Below are positions 1-7,113 of a stretch of DNA of 7,782 nucleotides, in pieces. The position numbers and the translations under genes are program-made. The stretch is from Sporomusaceae bacterium UBA1887 (lineage in GTDB: Bacteria; Bacillota; Negativicutes; Sporomusales; DSM-15969): positions 24,769-32,550 of the forward strand of contig DDHB01000059.1 of assembly GCA_002337925.1 (NCBI GenBank), in the 5' to 3' direction. The first letter of the stretch is position 1. Every line of letters begins with the position of its first letter. The notes under the pieces were generated by a model. That model did not search any database, was not told where the DNA came from, and saw only the letters and a list, made by a program, of their open reading frames with translations.

Positions 1-962
1 ATCGCTTCATCGGCATTACCGCGCTGTAAGCCTGCCCGGCTCATCACATTGCCATCAGCATGAATCAACGGTGCATCCGCCCGCAATGCGTCTGTCGGAC
101 AAGTTACCGGCTCCAGCTCGGTATAGTCTACTTCGACTAACCGGCATACTTCCTCTAACATTTCTTTATGATACGTAGCTACCAATGCCAGCGAATCTCC
201 CACATACCGCGTGATTCCGCCCTCTGCAATCATTACGTCCCAGTCAGGCTTAATATGACCAACTTTATTATAGGGTACATCAGCTGCCAATAGAATCTTC
301 ACGCAGTCCGGATGAGCTGCTGCTTTGCTGATATCAATTTTATTAATACGGGCTCTTGGATATTTAGAGCGAACTGTTTTTGCATAAATCATTCCCGGCA
401 GTTCAATATCATCCACGAAGGTGCCCGTGCCATGCACTTTCTCCGCTGCATCAAAACGCTTGAATTTCTTAGCTACGTTCAATTGATCCGGTAATGCCGG
501 AATTGCAATGTCTTCCCGAAAATAGTCTGCAGCCAGCAGAATCGCATCTTCAATTTTTTTATAACCGGTACAGCGGCATAGATTGCCGTTAATCGCTTTT
601 TTGACGTCCGCCCGGCTTGGCTTCAGATTATCGTCTAATAACGCTTTAGCACTGATGATCATTCCTGGAATACAAAAGCCGCACTGAACAGCTCCAGCTT
701 CACCAAAGCACTGCTCGTAAACCGCTTTCTCCCTGGCACTTAACCCTTCCACCGTTACAATTCGCTTTCCAACAAATTTTGAAACCTTCTGTACACATGC
801 TTTAACTGCTTTTCCGTCCACTAAAATAGTACAGGTTCCGCATGCGCCTTCACTACAGCCGTCTTTTGCAGAAGTAATCCGCAAATCATCCCGTAAAAAA
901 GTCAGCAACGGTTTATCACTCGTGGCAGTAACATCGCTGCCGTTAATATTGAGAGTAAACAT
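1..962 (-). CDS. Molybdenum hydroxylase, selenium-dependent xanthine dehydrogenase type, 5' part only
   Basis: This is the N-terminal 320 residues of a large molybdopterin hydroxylase; the rest lies outside the window. The start is ATG at 962-960, with AGGAGG at 973-968 five bases upstream. Residues 1-75 are a plant-type ferredoxin [2Fe-2S] domain with Cys36, Cys41, Cys44 and Cys56 in the CSEGACGTC pattern. Residues 80-150 are the second, all-helical [2Fe-2S] domain with Cys94, Cys97, Cys129 and Cys131 (QCGFC and CRCTG). From about residue 165 the molybdopterin-subunit a/b hammerhead begins (GTGTFVDDIELPGM, then YVGDSLALVA). Iron-sulfur and molybdenum domains in one chain without an FAD domain between them is the layout of the putative selenium-dependent xanthine dehydrogenases, which oxidise purines with a labile selenium ligand. 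Substrate and selenium dependence are inferred from family resemblance. The active-site region is not visible, so another substrate such as nicotinate or an aldehyde cannot be excluded. The gene sits directly downstream of the MocA-ModE-like fusion and has its own promoter. Confidence 0.9.
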   Translation of the reverse strand, partial: MFTLNINGSDVTATSDKPLLTFLRDDLRITSAKDGCSEGACGTCTILVDGKAVKACVQKVSKFVGKRIVTVEGLSAREKAVYEQCFGEAGAVQCGFCIPGMIISAKALLDDNLKPSRADVKKAINGNLCRCTGYKKIEDAILLAADYFREDIAIPALPDQLNVAKKFKRFDAAEKVHGTGTFVDDIELPGMIYAKTVRSKYPRARINKIDISKAAAHPDCVKILLAADVPYNKVGHIKPDWDVMIAEGGITRYVGDSLALVATYHKEMLEEVCRLVEVDYTELEPVTCPTDALRADAPLIHADGNVMSRAGLQRGNADEA

Positions 963-987
963 AATAACCTCCTATTTTACACGGTTC

Positions 988-1004
988 TAACAATATCCTT
1001 GTTA
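988..1004. promoter_or_regulatory. Perfect inverted repeat at the hydroxylase transcription start (candidate operator)
   Basis: The 17 bases form TAACAA-N5-TTGTTA, with six-base arms that match perfectly. The repeat covers roughly +1 to +16 of the promoter at 1010-1038, where a bound repressor would block initiation. The spacer is short for an RNA hairpin and no T-run follows, which favours a DNA-binding site. The obvious candidate ligand is the ModE-type domain encoded just upstream, though the bases do not match the E. coli ModE site that I know. Short AT-rich repeats also arise by chance. Confidence 0.4.
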
Positions 1005-1009
1005 AAATC

Positions 1010-1038
1010 ATTATAAAATGGAGGTTGCTTTGCATCAA
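1010..1038 (-). promoter_or_regulatory. Sigma-A-type promoter of the hydroxylase gene
   Basis: On the minus strand TTGATG (1038-1033, four of six consensus bases) is followed by exactly 17 bases and then a perfect TATAAT (1015-1010). Transcription would begin near 1003, giving a leader of about 40 bases before the ATG at 962. The gene can therefore be expressed independently of the upstream fusion gene. A TTGACA also occurs upstream at 1053-1048, but it is too far from this -10 box to serve as its -35. Confidence 0.65.
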
Positions 1039-1077
1039 ATTCTTTGTCAAAAGAACTTGCCTCGTCCCCAGGTAATA

Positions 1078-2001
1078 TTAAAATAATCGACTAAACTCAT
1101 CTTTTGCATATTGGCGCACATTTTGCTCAAACTGCTGAAATTTTTCCAGGAACAACGCACCTTCTTTTGTAAGAAAAGTTTTGCCCCCCTTGCTGCCACC
1201 ATGCTTTCTTTCAATTACGGCATAGCCCAGCTCGTGCTCCAGCTGATTTAACATATTCCAGGCTTTGCTGTACGACAGGGCAATATGCCTGCAGGCACTG
1301 CGGACAGAGTGTGTATCCTGAATTAAAATCAGCAGCAATTTTGTACGGGAATTGAAAAATAATGATTCCTTTTCGATGCTGATTCTGAGAAAAGGATGCA
1401 GAATATGCTGTTTGTGTTTTTTTAATAGGTAATCCAAGCGGTCAATATCATCCATATCATGCAGAATACCTTCATCATCGATATCCATCCATTGCCTGTG
1501 AATTCCGGTGCTCTCTAGCGCTCCCCGCATGCCCATCGTTCCATCATAGACAAGAAGCTGAGGAATTAATTCGGACGCCAGCAGCAGTGGATGACCGGAT
1601 TTCCCCTGATAAGAAGGAGAAATTATCTTTTCGCCGCATTCCATCATCCGGTGAATGGTCTCAGGAGTAAACATCGGGATGTTGACCGGATTGAAAATGA
1701 CCTGATCACATTTATTCTGCAGGAATGTCAAGCCAAGTTTGGCGGAATCAAACATTTGCGAGTTTTCATACTCTTCATTTCGCAAAAATATGACTCCGTA
1801 ATCAGCTAAATCATGTTCAATCTCATCTGCCCGGTAGCCGGTAATGACCACAATCGGCGAGATTCCGACTTGTTGAAAGGTAAGAACAATTCTTTTTACT
1901 ACTGTAATTGAGCCGATCTTCAGCAGTGGGTCAGGTTCGCTTCGTTTGGATCTTTTTCCGGCTGCAACAATAATCCCGCCTGTTGTTTTCTTCTTTTTCA
2001 T
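1078..2001 (-). CDS. MocA-like nucleotidyltransferase domain fused to a ModE-type winged helix
   Basis: The 307-residue protein has two parts. Residues 8-195 resemble MobA/MocA nucleotidyltransferases, which attach CMP or GMP to molybdopterin. Visible landmarks are GGIIVAAG (8-15), VVITGYRADE (51-60), YQGKSGHPLLL (131-141) and the DMDD segment (182-185). Residues 205-305 resemble the DNA-binding domain of the molybdate regulator ModE: SVRSAC, SYSKAWNMLNQLE, then ERKHGGSKGGKTFLT. Two catalytic positions differ from the usual motif: the lysine of the first loop is Asp24, and the aspartate of the DxP metal site is Asn107 (NPVNIP). Nucleotide transfer is therefore doubtful. The start is ATG at 2001-1999 with GAGGT at 2010-2006. 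The molybdenum hydroxylase gene follows 115 bp downstream, so the protein probably serves that enzyme, either in cofactor maturation or, given the winged helix, as its transcriptional regulator. The domain calls are firm; the activity is uncertain. Confidence 0.87.
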   Translation of the reverse strand: MKKKKTTGGIIVAAGKRSKRSEPDPLLKIGSITVVKRIVLTFQQVGISPIVVITGYRADEIEHDLADYGVIFLRNEEYENSQMFDSAKLGLTFLQNKCDQVIFNPVNIPMFTPETIHRMMECGEKIISPSYQGKSGHPLLLASELIPQLLVYDGTMGMRGALESTGIHRQWMDIDDEGILHDMDDIDRLDYLLKKHKQHILHPFLRISIEKESLFFNSRTKLLLILIQDTHSVRSACRHIALSYSKAWNMLNQLEHELGYAVIERKHGGSKGGKTFLTKEGALFLEKFQQFEQNVRQYAKDEFSRLF

Positions 2002-2076
2002 GCCTACCTCATATTCCGTTTCCAGGGCAGCGGAACGGTTCTATTGAGTTAAATACCATTTTATTTCCTTTTTCTT

Positions 2077-2105
2077 ACTATAGCATCTTAATCAAAAAAA
2101 ATGAA
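2077..2105 (-). promoter_or_regulatory. Possible extended -10 promoter of the MocA-ModE-like gene
   Basis: The minus strand has TGC-TATAGT (2085-2077): a five-of-six -10 box preceded by the extended TGn motif. The -35 region 17 bases upstream is weak (TTCATT, 2105-2100). Transcription would start near 2070 with a leader of about 70 bases. The position just after the terminator at 2110-2150 supports a new transcription unit starting here. Confidence 0.4.
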
Positions 2106-2109
2106 CTGC

Positions 2110-2150
2110 AAAATAAAGCCTTTCGGCAATTAACTTCCGAAAGGCTTTAT
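2110..2150 (-). terminator. Intrinsic terminator of the polysaccharide locus
   Basis: A perfect 14-bp stem (2113-2126 pairing with 2137-2150, arms ATAAAGCCTTTCGG and its complement) encloses a 10-base loop. On the minus strand the hairpin is followed by a T-rich tract (TTTATTTTG). It begins 8 bases after the stop codon of the GH18 gene, the expected place for the end of that unit. The opposite strand has no T-run after the stem, so termination should be mainly one-directional. Confidence 0.85.
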
Positions 2151-2157
2151 AACGAAC

Positions 2158-3189
2158 TTAATTTATTTTGTTTATATCTATATTGCCACCAAGCCGCCAC
2201 AGGCTAATATCGCTTTCTCCTAGTTCTTGTGCTGCAGCTATCCAGTATTGCAGTGTTTTCACATCCGCATACCAGACCTGATACGATACCCCTTTTTCCT
2301 TGTAAGTGAAAATAAGACATTGGCTCCCATCATCCCGGTTAAGCTTAGCGCCGTGAGTTACAGCAAGCGTTTTTGCTTCCACTTCTGTGAGAAATCGTTT
2401 TTCACCGTTATCGCCCCACAGGCAGCCTCCTGTAGAAAATGCCACTGACTTTTCTCCCGGCAAAGCAGCCATTTGTTTCACTTTCTTTTGAATAAATTCC
2501 TTGTTTGCCTTAGGGCCGGGAGAGTTATGCGGACCGTGCAGGTTATATAACATCACCACATATTCCGGACCGCGGGGGAAGTCAATCGCAAACGGAGAAC
2601 TCGGCTCCAGTACAACCCGCAAATACAAATCATTTTTCACTGCTTGCTCATAAAGCTTGTCAGTAAAGCGGACAAAGGCTTGTCCAACCTTTTCATCTTT
2701 CCATATCCGTTCATAGTCTATTTCAATCCCATCATAGCCACCCTGCTTAGTAAGGGCAATGATATCCGCTATGTGTTTATCCATAGATGCATCATCAGTA
2801 AATAAGCGACGAAGTACTTCTGTATCTTTCATCACCGTTGAACCATCAGCATTTTGCTTATCGTTGACAAAGGTAAGATAGGTTTTATAGCTTACTTTCT
2901 GTTTTTGGTGTTCTGTTCTTTTATCGCTAAGCTCTTTGGGCAGGAAAAGGCGATCATCTTTATCAAAATATGCGCCAAAGTACGAGAGCTTCTCCAGCTT
3001 CTTTCCTAGCTTTGCTATATCTTTTTCGCCTGCTTCCAAATCCCAGTACGCTATCCAAGCGGATTGTTGAATAGGACCTAACGGGACAGTGCTGCCAATA
3101 GCCTGACTGTTATAATTACAGCCTGCCAAAAAGACAAGTCCAACTGCAACAACAGCCGCTTTAAACGTGTTATACAGTAATCTACTCAC
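2158..3189 (-). CDS. GH18-family glycoside hydrolase lipoprotein
   Basis: The 343-residue protein starts with GTG at 3189-3187, chosen because GGAGG (3200-3196) lies six bases upstream. Residues 1-24 are a lipoprotein signal ending in the lipobox LAGC, with Cys24 as the lipid-modified residue, so the mature protein should be tethered to the outer face of the membrane. The rest is a GH18 TIM barrel. GYDGIEIDYE carries the catalytic signature at 153-160 with acid Glu160 and Asp158, MLYN at 213-216 matches the M-x-Y-D/N motif that positions the substrate acetamido group, and LWRLGG near 330-335 supplies the barrel-closing tryptophan seen in YaaH-like enzymes. GH18 enzymes hydrolyse beta-linked GlcNAc polymers such as chitin or peptidoglycan glycans. 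There are no LysM or SH3 modules, unlike many spore-germination relatives. As last gene of the locus it probably trims or releases the polymer made by the upstream synthase. A peptidoglycan target is the main alternative. Confidence 0.87.
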   Translation of the reverse strand: MSRLLYNTFKAAVVAVGLVFLAGCNYNSQAIGSTVPLGPIQQSAWIAYWDLEAGEKDIAKLGKKLEKLSYFGAYFDKDDRLFLPKELSDKRTEHQKQKVSYKTYLTFVNDKQNADGSTVMKDTEVLRRLFTDDASMDKHIADIIALTKQGGYDGIEIDYERIWKDEKVGQAFVRFTDKLYEQAVKNDLYLRVVLEPSSPFAIDFPRGPEYVVMLYNLHGPHNSPGPKANKEFIQKKVKQMAALPGEKSVAFSTGGCLWGDNGEKRFLTEVEAKTLAVTHGAKLNRDDGSQCLIFTYKEKGVSYQVWYADVKTLQYWIAAAQELGESDISLWRLGGNIDINKIN

Positions 3190-3203
3190 ACAATTCCTCC
3201 CTT

Positions 3204-3365
3204 TACTACCTTGTCAGCCCTAATCCAGTGAATACTGACGGTCTATTTTCCTCAACCCTTCGTTGTCGTCGGTCAGCATACATCCAGTATGCCTCCCTTC
3301 TCCGCCTTGGTTTGCAAAAAATAGCCTCGCCATTATCCTACTGTTTTAGAACTGACAAGGTACTA
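3204..3365. repeat. 162-bp imperfect palindromic element with terminal inverted repeats
   Basis: The gap between the deacetylase-like and GH18 genes is filled by one large imperfect palindrome. Its ends are inverted copies: TACCTTGTCAG at 3207-3217 and CTGACAAGGTA at 3352-3362, 11 of 11, extending to 13 of 14. The inner flanks also match in inverted orientation, for example CTATTTT with AAAATAG, AACC with GGTT, and CAGT with ACTG. A perfect hairpin with six-base arms, GCATAC-N5-GTATGC (3276-3292), lies in the middle. There is no open reading frame of note. The architecture fits a small non-autonomous mobile repeat (MITE- or REP-like) or a structured intergenic RNA within the operon transcript. 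Clear target-site duplications were not found. Copy number elsewhere in the genome cannot be judged from this window. Confidence 0.6.
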
Positions 3366-3366
3366 C

Positions 3367-5238
3367 TTACAAGTTTACGACAAACCAGTTGATGAGAGCT
3401 GACCAATATTGTTTCAACTTAAACACAACAGCCTCAAACCCCTGCATACTGCTGTCATATAGAACTTTTTCCTTATCGGAACCAGTATTTTCAGTAATCA
3501 ACAGTTTTTCAAATACGCCATCATAGACATCATCGGCCAAATTCCTTTGACTCCAGCCGTAACCGCCCCATGCCGTCTCAAGATAAACAGCACCTGCTTT
3601 GTTGTTGTTTGATAACTGAAGCTCTTTAACAGCTTCTTTACCATCTAACATAATAGTAAGCTTATCACCTCTAAGTGCAAGTGCTAACAGCCGGTCTCCT
3701 TTTGCAAGAACACTAAGTTCAGGGATATACTCGGGCGCTCCTGACGCTATATTGGGAGCATTCTCCCGACTCTTATCCACTAATCTCGCAGTATAAATCT
3801 TTGCCTTTTCAGCAGAGTCGGCATATTTGATGAACGTTTCAAATTCCCGTATTTCTGCTGCTTTTTTATCTTCCGCAACAGACAGGCGTTCTTTACCGTC
3901 ATATTCATCTAAGTTTACCTGATATAGTTCCTTTTCGGTACCGTTAATTTTTTCCGTTACATATAAGACGTTGTTGTAAATATTCACTGCAACAAAACGA
4001 TTAAGAGCCTCATCTGCCCTAAGATAAATTTTCTGCAACCCAAGCTTGTTGCCCTTAAGCCTTGTCGAAAGCTTTAGGTCACCGAAATCGTTGCTGTTCT
4101 TTAGGCGTAACAGGCCTCTATCCTTAGGAAGGGAAGTCAAAACAATCGTTTCTTCCTGAAACTCAGCAGCACCTTTGAGTGTTTCCCAGGCTTTTTGTTT
4201 ATTGCTATCTCCTGTAACAAAGGGAAGGTCCTGGTTAATATCATATTTAATACGCATCAACAAATGATTGGTATACCAATAAGCCTGCGGCTGCATGCGT
4301 GTTAAGTCATATATACTGCTGTTGCGCTGATTAAAGGCAAAGCCTTCCCGGTTAAAGTTCATTTTGAACAAAGTATTGATCCATTGTTCATTAACAGCAC
4401 TTACTTTATCATTATTGCCGAAGCTTCCTGTATTGGAATGCATGAGAATATACATACCCGGCACATAACCAAGCTGCTGTGTGTAAATAGTCTGCAGTGT
4501 CTGATAATCGTAGGAAATCCGCTCTTTCATGCGGGTTTGACTTTCTTTCGGGATGCCATATTCGTCACGGATATAATCCATCAGATAATGATTGTATTTT
4601 CGTCCCAGATAAGAAGCAACGCTGGCATGCTCCAGGGGATCAAGTTCTCCCAGATAATTGTCATACCTGTCAAATACATTAATAAATGCCAGACGGTAAC
4701 CGTTTGTGCCCATTTCCCAGAAAGTATTCTTTTCCAGCTCTCGCAATTCTTTCGGCATTAGAAACTTCGGATCGTTCTTCTCAAATTTTTCGGGATAGGT
4801 CAGTATTGTTGCTTTAAAATTTAAGTCTTCCAATATCTTTTGTGAAAAGATTGCCGTATCCCGCCTACCATCTTCAAAGATTAGATACAGCGATTTTTCC
4901 GGTAACGCTTTTCCTGTTTGATAATAGTTAAGAATATCCTGCTGCGTAATCGTCACATACCCAGCATTTTTTAACCCCTGCAAATGATCGCGCAGCCGGT
5001 CTACACCAATGAGATTCTGGTTGCCATTTCTCGCTACGCCAAAATAGGCAAGAGAAATAAAGCCTTTATCGCCGGAGAATTTCACATTCTGCTGCGTAAA
5101 AGGAGAGTACGCTTTTAATGTAAATAATACGTATACACCAACAGCTACTACCGCCAGAAGAAAAAAGATCTGAAATACAACGCGAATGCGTTTGTTTCTG
5201 TCTTTGCGGGCAGTAAATTCTTCACGTGATATGGTCAT
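3367..5238 (-). CDS. Membrane-anchored polysaccharide deacetylase-like protein, probably catalytically inactive
   Basis: The 623-residue protein has a short basic cytoplasmic start, one membrane helix (about 19-41) and a large extracellular part. Residues 58-300 resemble the NodB fold: ISLAYFGV, then YLIFEDGRRDT (118-128) in place of the usual TFDDG, FKATILTYPEKF (141-152) in place of ATFFV, and ILMH (264-267) as the final histidine motif. At the metal site, where active enzymes have HxxxH, the sequence is WEMGTNGYRL (174-183), so both histidines are gone. Residues 340-595 look like a beta-rich, lectin-like domain (LRLKNSNDFGDLKLSTRL, then IMLDGKEAV); I cannot name the family. The protein ends in a hydrophobic, Trp-rich segment (about 603-623). 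The ATG lies 3 bases after the synthase stop, with GAGGG inside that gene's end, so translation is probably coupled. A role as a non-enzymatic partner of the synthase is inferred. Confidence 0.75.
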   Translation of the reverse strand: MTISREEFTARKDRNKRIRVVFQIFFLLAVVAVGVYVLFTLKAYSPFTQQNVKFSGDKGFISLAYFGVARNGNQNLIGVDRLRDHLQGLKNAGYVTITQQDILNYYQTGKALPEKSLYLIFEDGRRDTAIFSQKILEDLNFKATILTYPEKFEKNDPKFLMPKELRELEKNTFWEMGTNGYRLAFINVFDRYDNYLGELDPLEHASVASYLGRKYNHYLMDYIRDEYGIPKESQTRMKERISYDYQTLQTIYTQQLGYVPGMYILMHSNTGSFGNNDKVSAVNEQWINTLFKMNFNREGFAFNQRNSSIYDLTRMQPQAYWYTNHLLMRIKYDINQDLPFVTGDSNKQKAWETLKGAAEFQEETIVLTSLPKDRGLLRLKNSNDFGDLKLSTRLKGNKLGLQKIYLRADEALNRFVAVNIYNNVLYVTEKINGTEKELYQVNLDEYDGKERLSVAEDKKAAEIREFETFIKYADSAEKAKIYTARLVDKSRENAPNIASGAPEYIPELSVLAKGDRLLALALRGDKLTIMLDGKEAVKELQLSNNNKAGAVYLETAWGGYGWSQRNLADDVYDGVFEKLLITENTGSDKEKVLYDSSMQGFEAVVFKLKQYWSALINWFVVNL

Positions 5239-5241
5239 CTC

Positions 5242-7101
5242 TTATGCCCTCATTTGCTTCTTGGGATTCTTTTTCATTGCTTCGAGCACATCGGCCGGAG
5301 TCATGCGAGTTCCCCAGGTCGTCTTCCAAAAAGTGACCCAGGCAATCGGCATCTGCCATAGCAATACTGCCTCATAATACAGACAGAACCATAACCCATA
5401 TATCCAGGTTGAGCTTTTGCGAAGCAACAGTTGAGCCATACTCATAAGTAAAGCCATTAAAGCAATACCAATAATAAAGGTCAAGGGGAAAACACGCTGG
5501 GTAATGGGAATATAGAGCAAGTTATAAATAACAATTAGCGGTGCTACCAAAGGAACCAGCACGCCCATATAAAAGGATAAGGCCATAAAGGGTTCTTTTT
5601 TCCACATAAAACCTGCAGCAATCAGTGATTCGCGAAGCCACGAACGTTTCCAGCGCATCTGCTGCTTCAAAAAAATCCGGTGGTTATTGGGAACAATCGT
5701 ATTACAGATGGCTGTATCCTGATAGCCGGTACGATGCTGCCGCAGAATAAAGTTTGTCATACTGCGGTCATCGCCAAAGGTAGCTTTTTCTCCTAAAAAC
5801 CGCTGATTCAGCCATGCGTCCATATAGCGAAGGACCAAATCCTTGCGATAACAGGAGAGCGGCCCGGACAAACAAGTTACTGCATCAAAATAGCTTTCTG
5901 CCGCCTTCATGATTCGAAAAGCGATATAATAGCGCACAGACTGCATTTTCGTCAATGCATTGGTGTACGTGTTGGCTACGTCAGTTCGTCCTGAAACACC
6001 GCCCATTTTTGTATCCTTAAAGGGCTGGACAAGATTGCGAATCGCAAAAGGGTCTAAAAAGCTGTCAGAATCAACAAAAACGATTAAATCATGCTTGGCC
6101 ATGATAGCGCCTCGGGCCAAAGCTTCCCGCTTACCAGCATTCTGTTCCTGCCTGATATAATGGAGCCGTGTTTCAATATCATAGCGTTTTTCCTGAACTT
6201 TCAAATCCTCAGCAAATTCGGTGATTCTTGCAAAAGACTGGTCATCAGAGCAATCATCGACAACAATAACTTCCAGCTTATCAATTGGGTAATCCTGATT
6301 GATACAGCCAGAAATCGTTTTTTGTATCCATTGCTCTTCATTAAAGCAAGGGATAATAATCGTTACTCCCGGTGTAAAGTCCTTGTCAATCGGCACCGGC
6401 CGGTAAAAAGAACCGAATAAATACCGCGAAAGCAAAAAAGTGGCCGCAATAATACTGTAGAAATACAAGGCTTTATTAAACTTAAAGTAGAGAATGCTTT
6501 CTGCCCGCATTAGCAGGATAAAGGCAGTGATAATAAACAAGAAAAACGATGCTACCGACAGCATATACCAATTCTTTTTCTTAGCTGCATACTCTGCTAA
6601 GGATTGTACGAACTCTACTCCGCATAAGGCCTTTCCATCTGCTGCCTCGCTGAAGCGAACATATTGAGCAGCAATATCCACTTTCATTTCATAACCTTCC
6701 GGCATTGTGCCGGGAGCAATGACAAACCTCAGTTTAATTGTTTTTGCCTGGCTTAAATCGCGGGCAATTTCCGGTGAAACTTCCAGCAGCATGCCTGTAG
6801 CGGAAATATCAATCCCCTTGCCCTGGCATTTTACATTTTTATCGCTAGAGCTATATTGAATCGTTACATCATAATTAACGAGATAGCGCCTGCCCCGGTT
6901 CTCATTATTAATAAGGCTGGCGAGATCGTCAGCGCTCTCATTGCCCTTCACCCGGCGTCTGTCTAGATTGGTACGCAAGCCTTCCTTATCCGGCACTTTG
7001 GAAAGCAGCCTGCGATCAGGTTTCGCAACAAGTAAAATATCTTCTTCTTCTTCCTTAGTGCCTTGTTGAAATAACTTATTGATCATCCGCTTTCCTGCCA
7101 T
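5242..7101 (-). CDS. PilZ-domain family 2 glycosyltransferase, hyaluronan synthase/NodC-like
   Basis: This processive membrane glycosyltransferase has up to 619 residues. Residues 65-170 form a PilZ domain, the cyclic-di-GMP-binding fold, with the DxSxxG motif as DISATG (98-103); the preceding RxxxR motif is degenerate (RYLVN, 72-76). Membrane helices follow at about 178-198 and 211-229. The GT2 domain spans 245-490: VTIIIPCFNEE (246-256), VVDDCSDD (280-287), the DxD motif DSD (344-346), CLSGPLSCYRK (410-420), GDDRSMTN (443-450) and QQMRW (480-484). GDDR instead of the TED of cellulose synthases, with the SGPLxxYR block, points to hyaluronan synthase, NodC and chitin synthase relatives that polymerise GlcNAc. 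Three or more C-terminal helices (about 505-590) end in the typical WGTR segment. It would polymerise UDP-sugars in the cytoplasm and extrude the chain. The ATG at 7101 has only a weak ribosome site; the ATG at 7086 is better placed behind AGGA and gives 614 residues. Confidence 0.9.
   Translation of the reverse strand: MAGKRMINKLFQQGTKEEEEDILLVAKPDRRLLSKVPDKEGLRTNLDRRRVKGNESADDLASLINNENRGRRYLVNYDVTIQYSSSDKNVKCQGKGIDISATGMLLEVSPEIARDLSQAKTIKLRFVIAPGTMPEGYEMKVDIAAQYVRFSEAADGKALCGVEFVQSLAEYAAKKKNWYMLSVASFFLFIITAFILLMRAESILYFKFNKALYFYSIIAATFLLSRYLFGSFYRPVPIDKDFTPGVTIIIPCFNEEQWIQKTISGCINQDYPIDKLEVIVVDDCSDDQSFARITEFAEDLKVQEKRYDIETRLHYIRQEQNAGKREALARGAIMAKHDLIVFVDSDSFLDPFAIRNLVQPFKDTKMGGVSGRTDVANTYTNALTKMQSVRYYIAFRIMKAAESYFDAVTCLSGPLSCYRKDLVLRYMDAWLNQRFLGEKATFGDDRSMTNFILRQHRTGYQDTAICNTIVPNNHRIFLKQQMRWKRSWLRESLIAAGFMWKKEPFMALSFYMGVLVPLVAPLIVIYNLLYIPITQRVFPLTFIIGIALMALLMSMAQLLLRKSSTWIYGLWFCLYYEAVLLWQMPIAWVTFWKTTWGTRMTPADVLEAMKKNPKKQMRA
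7091..7096 (-). promoter_or_regulatory. Ribosome binding site favouring the internal synthase start at 7086
   Basis: The minus strand reads AGGAAA (7096-7091), placing AGGA six bases before the ATG at 7086-7084. The upstream ATG at 7101 is preceded only by AGCAAGAA. On this evidence the synthase may start five codons later than the longest frame. The five extra residues (MAGKR) carry no recognisable signal. Confidence 0.45.
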
Positions 7102-7113
7102 TTCTTGCTGACT

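Noticed and set aside
1..962. Possible separate small iron-sulfur subunit, as in three-subunit xanthine dehydrogenases.
   Set aside because: The frame continues without a stop from the second [2Fe-2S] domain into the molybdopterin-subunit hammerhead and on to the window edge, so this is a fused chain.
2016..2038. Hairpin in the leader of the MocA-ModE-like gene (CCGTTTCC against GGAACGG), considered as part of a molybdenum cofactor riboswitch.
   Set aside because: Only seven pairs with a bulge, and the roughly 70-base leader is too short and lacks the multi-stem layout of that riboswitch class. It may affect access to the ribosome site, but nothing more can be supported.
1983..2207. A 74-codon plus-strand frame across the gap between the two gene groups.
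   Set aside because: It runs through the terminator stem and into the ends of both flanking genes, and its product shows no recognisable domain.
3190..3366. An intrinsic terminator separating the GH18 gene from the upstream locus.
   Set aside because: The palindrome is not followed by a T-run on the minus strand; the only T-run is inside one arm, so clean termination is not supported.
4384..4761. A 125-codon open frame on the plus strand.
   Set aside because: It lies wholly inside the deacetylase-like gene on the other strand, has no ribosome site or recognisable domain, and its composition looks like an antisense shadow.
6091..6420. A 109-codon open frame on the plus strand.
   Set aside because: It is antisense to the conserved GT2 catalytic core, whose motifs prove the minus-strand reading. 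No independent coding evidence was seen.
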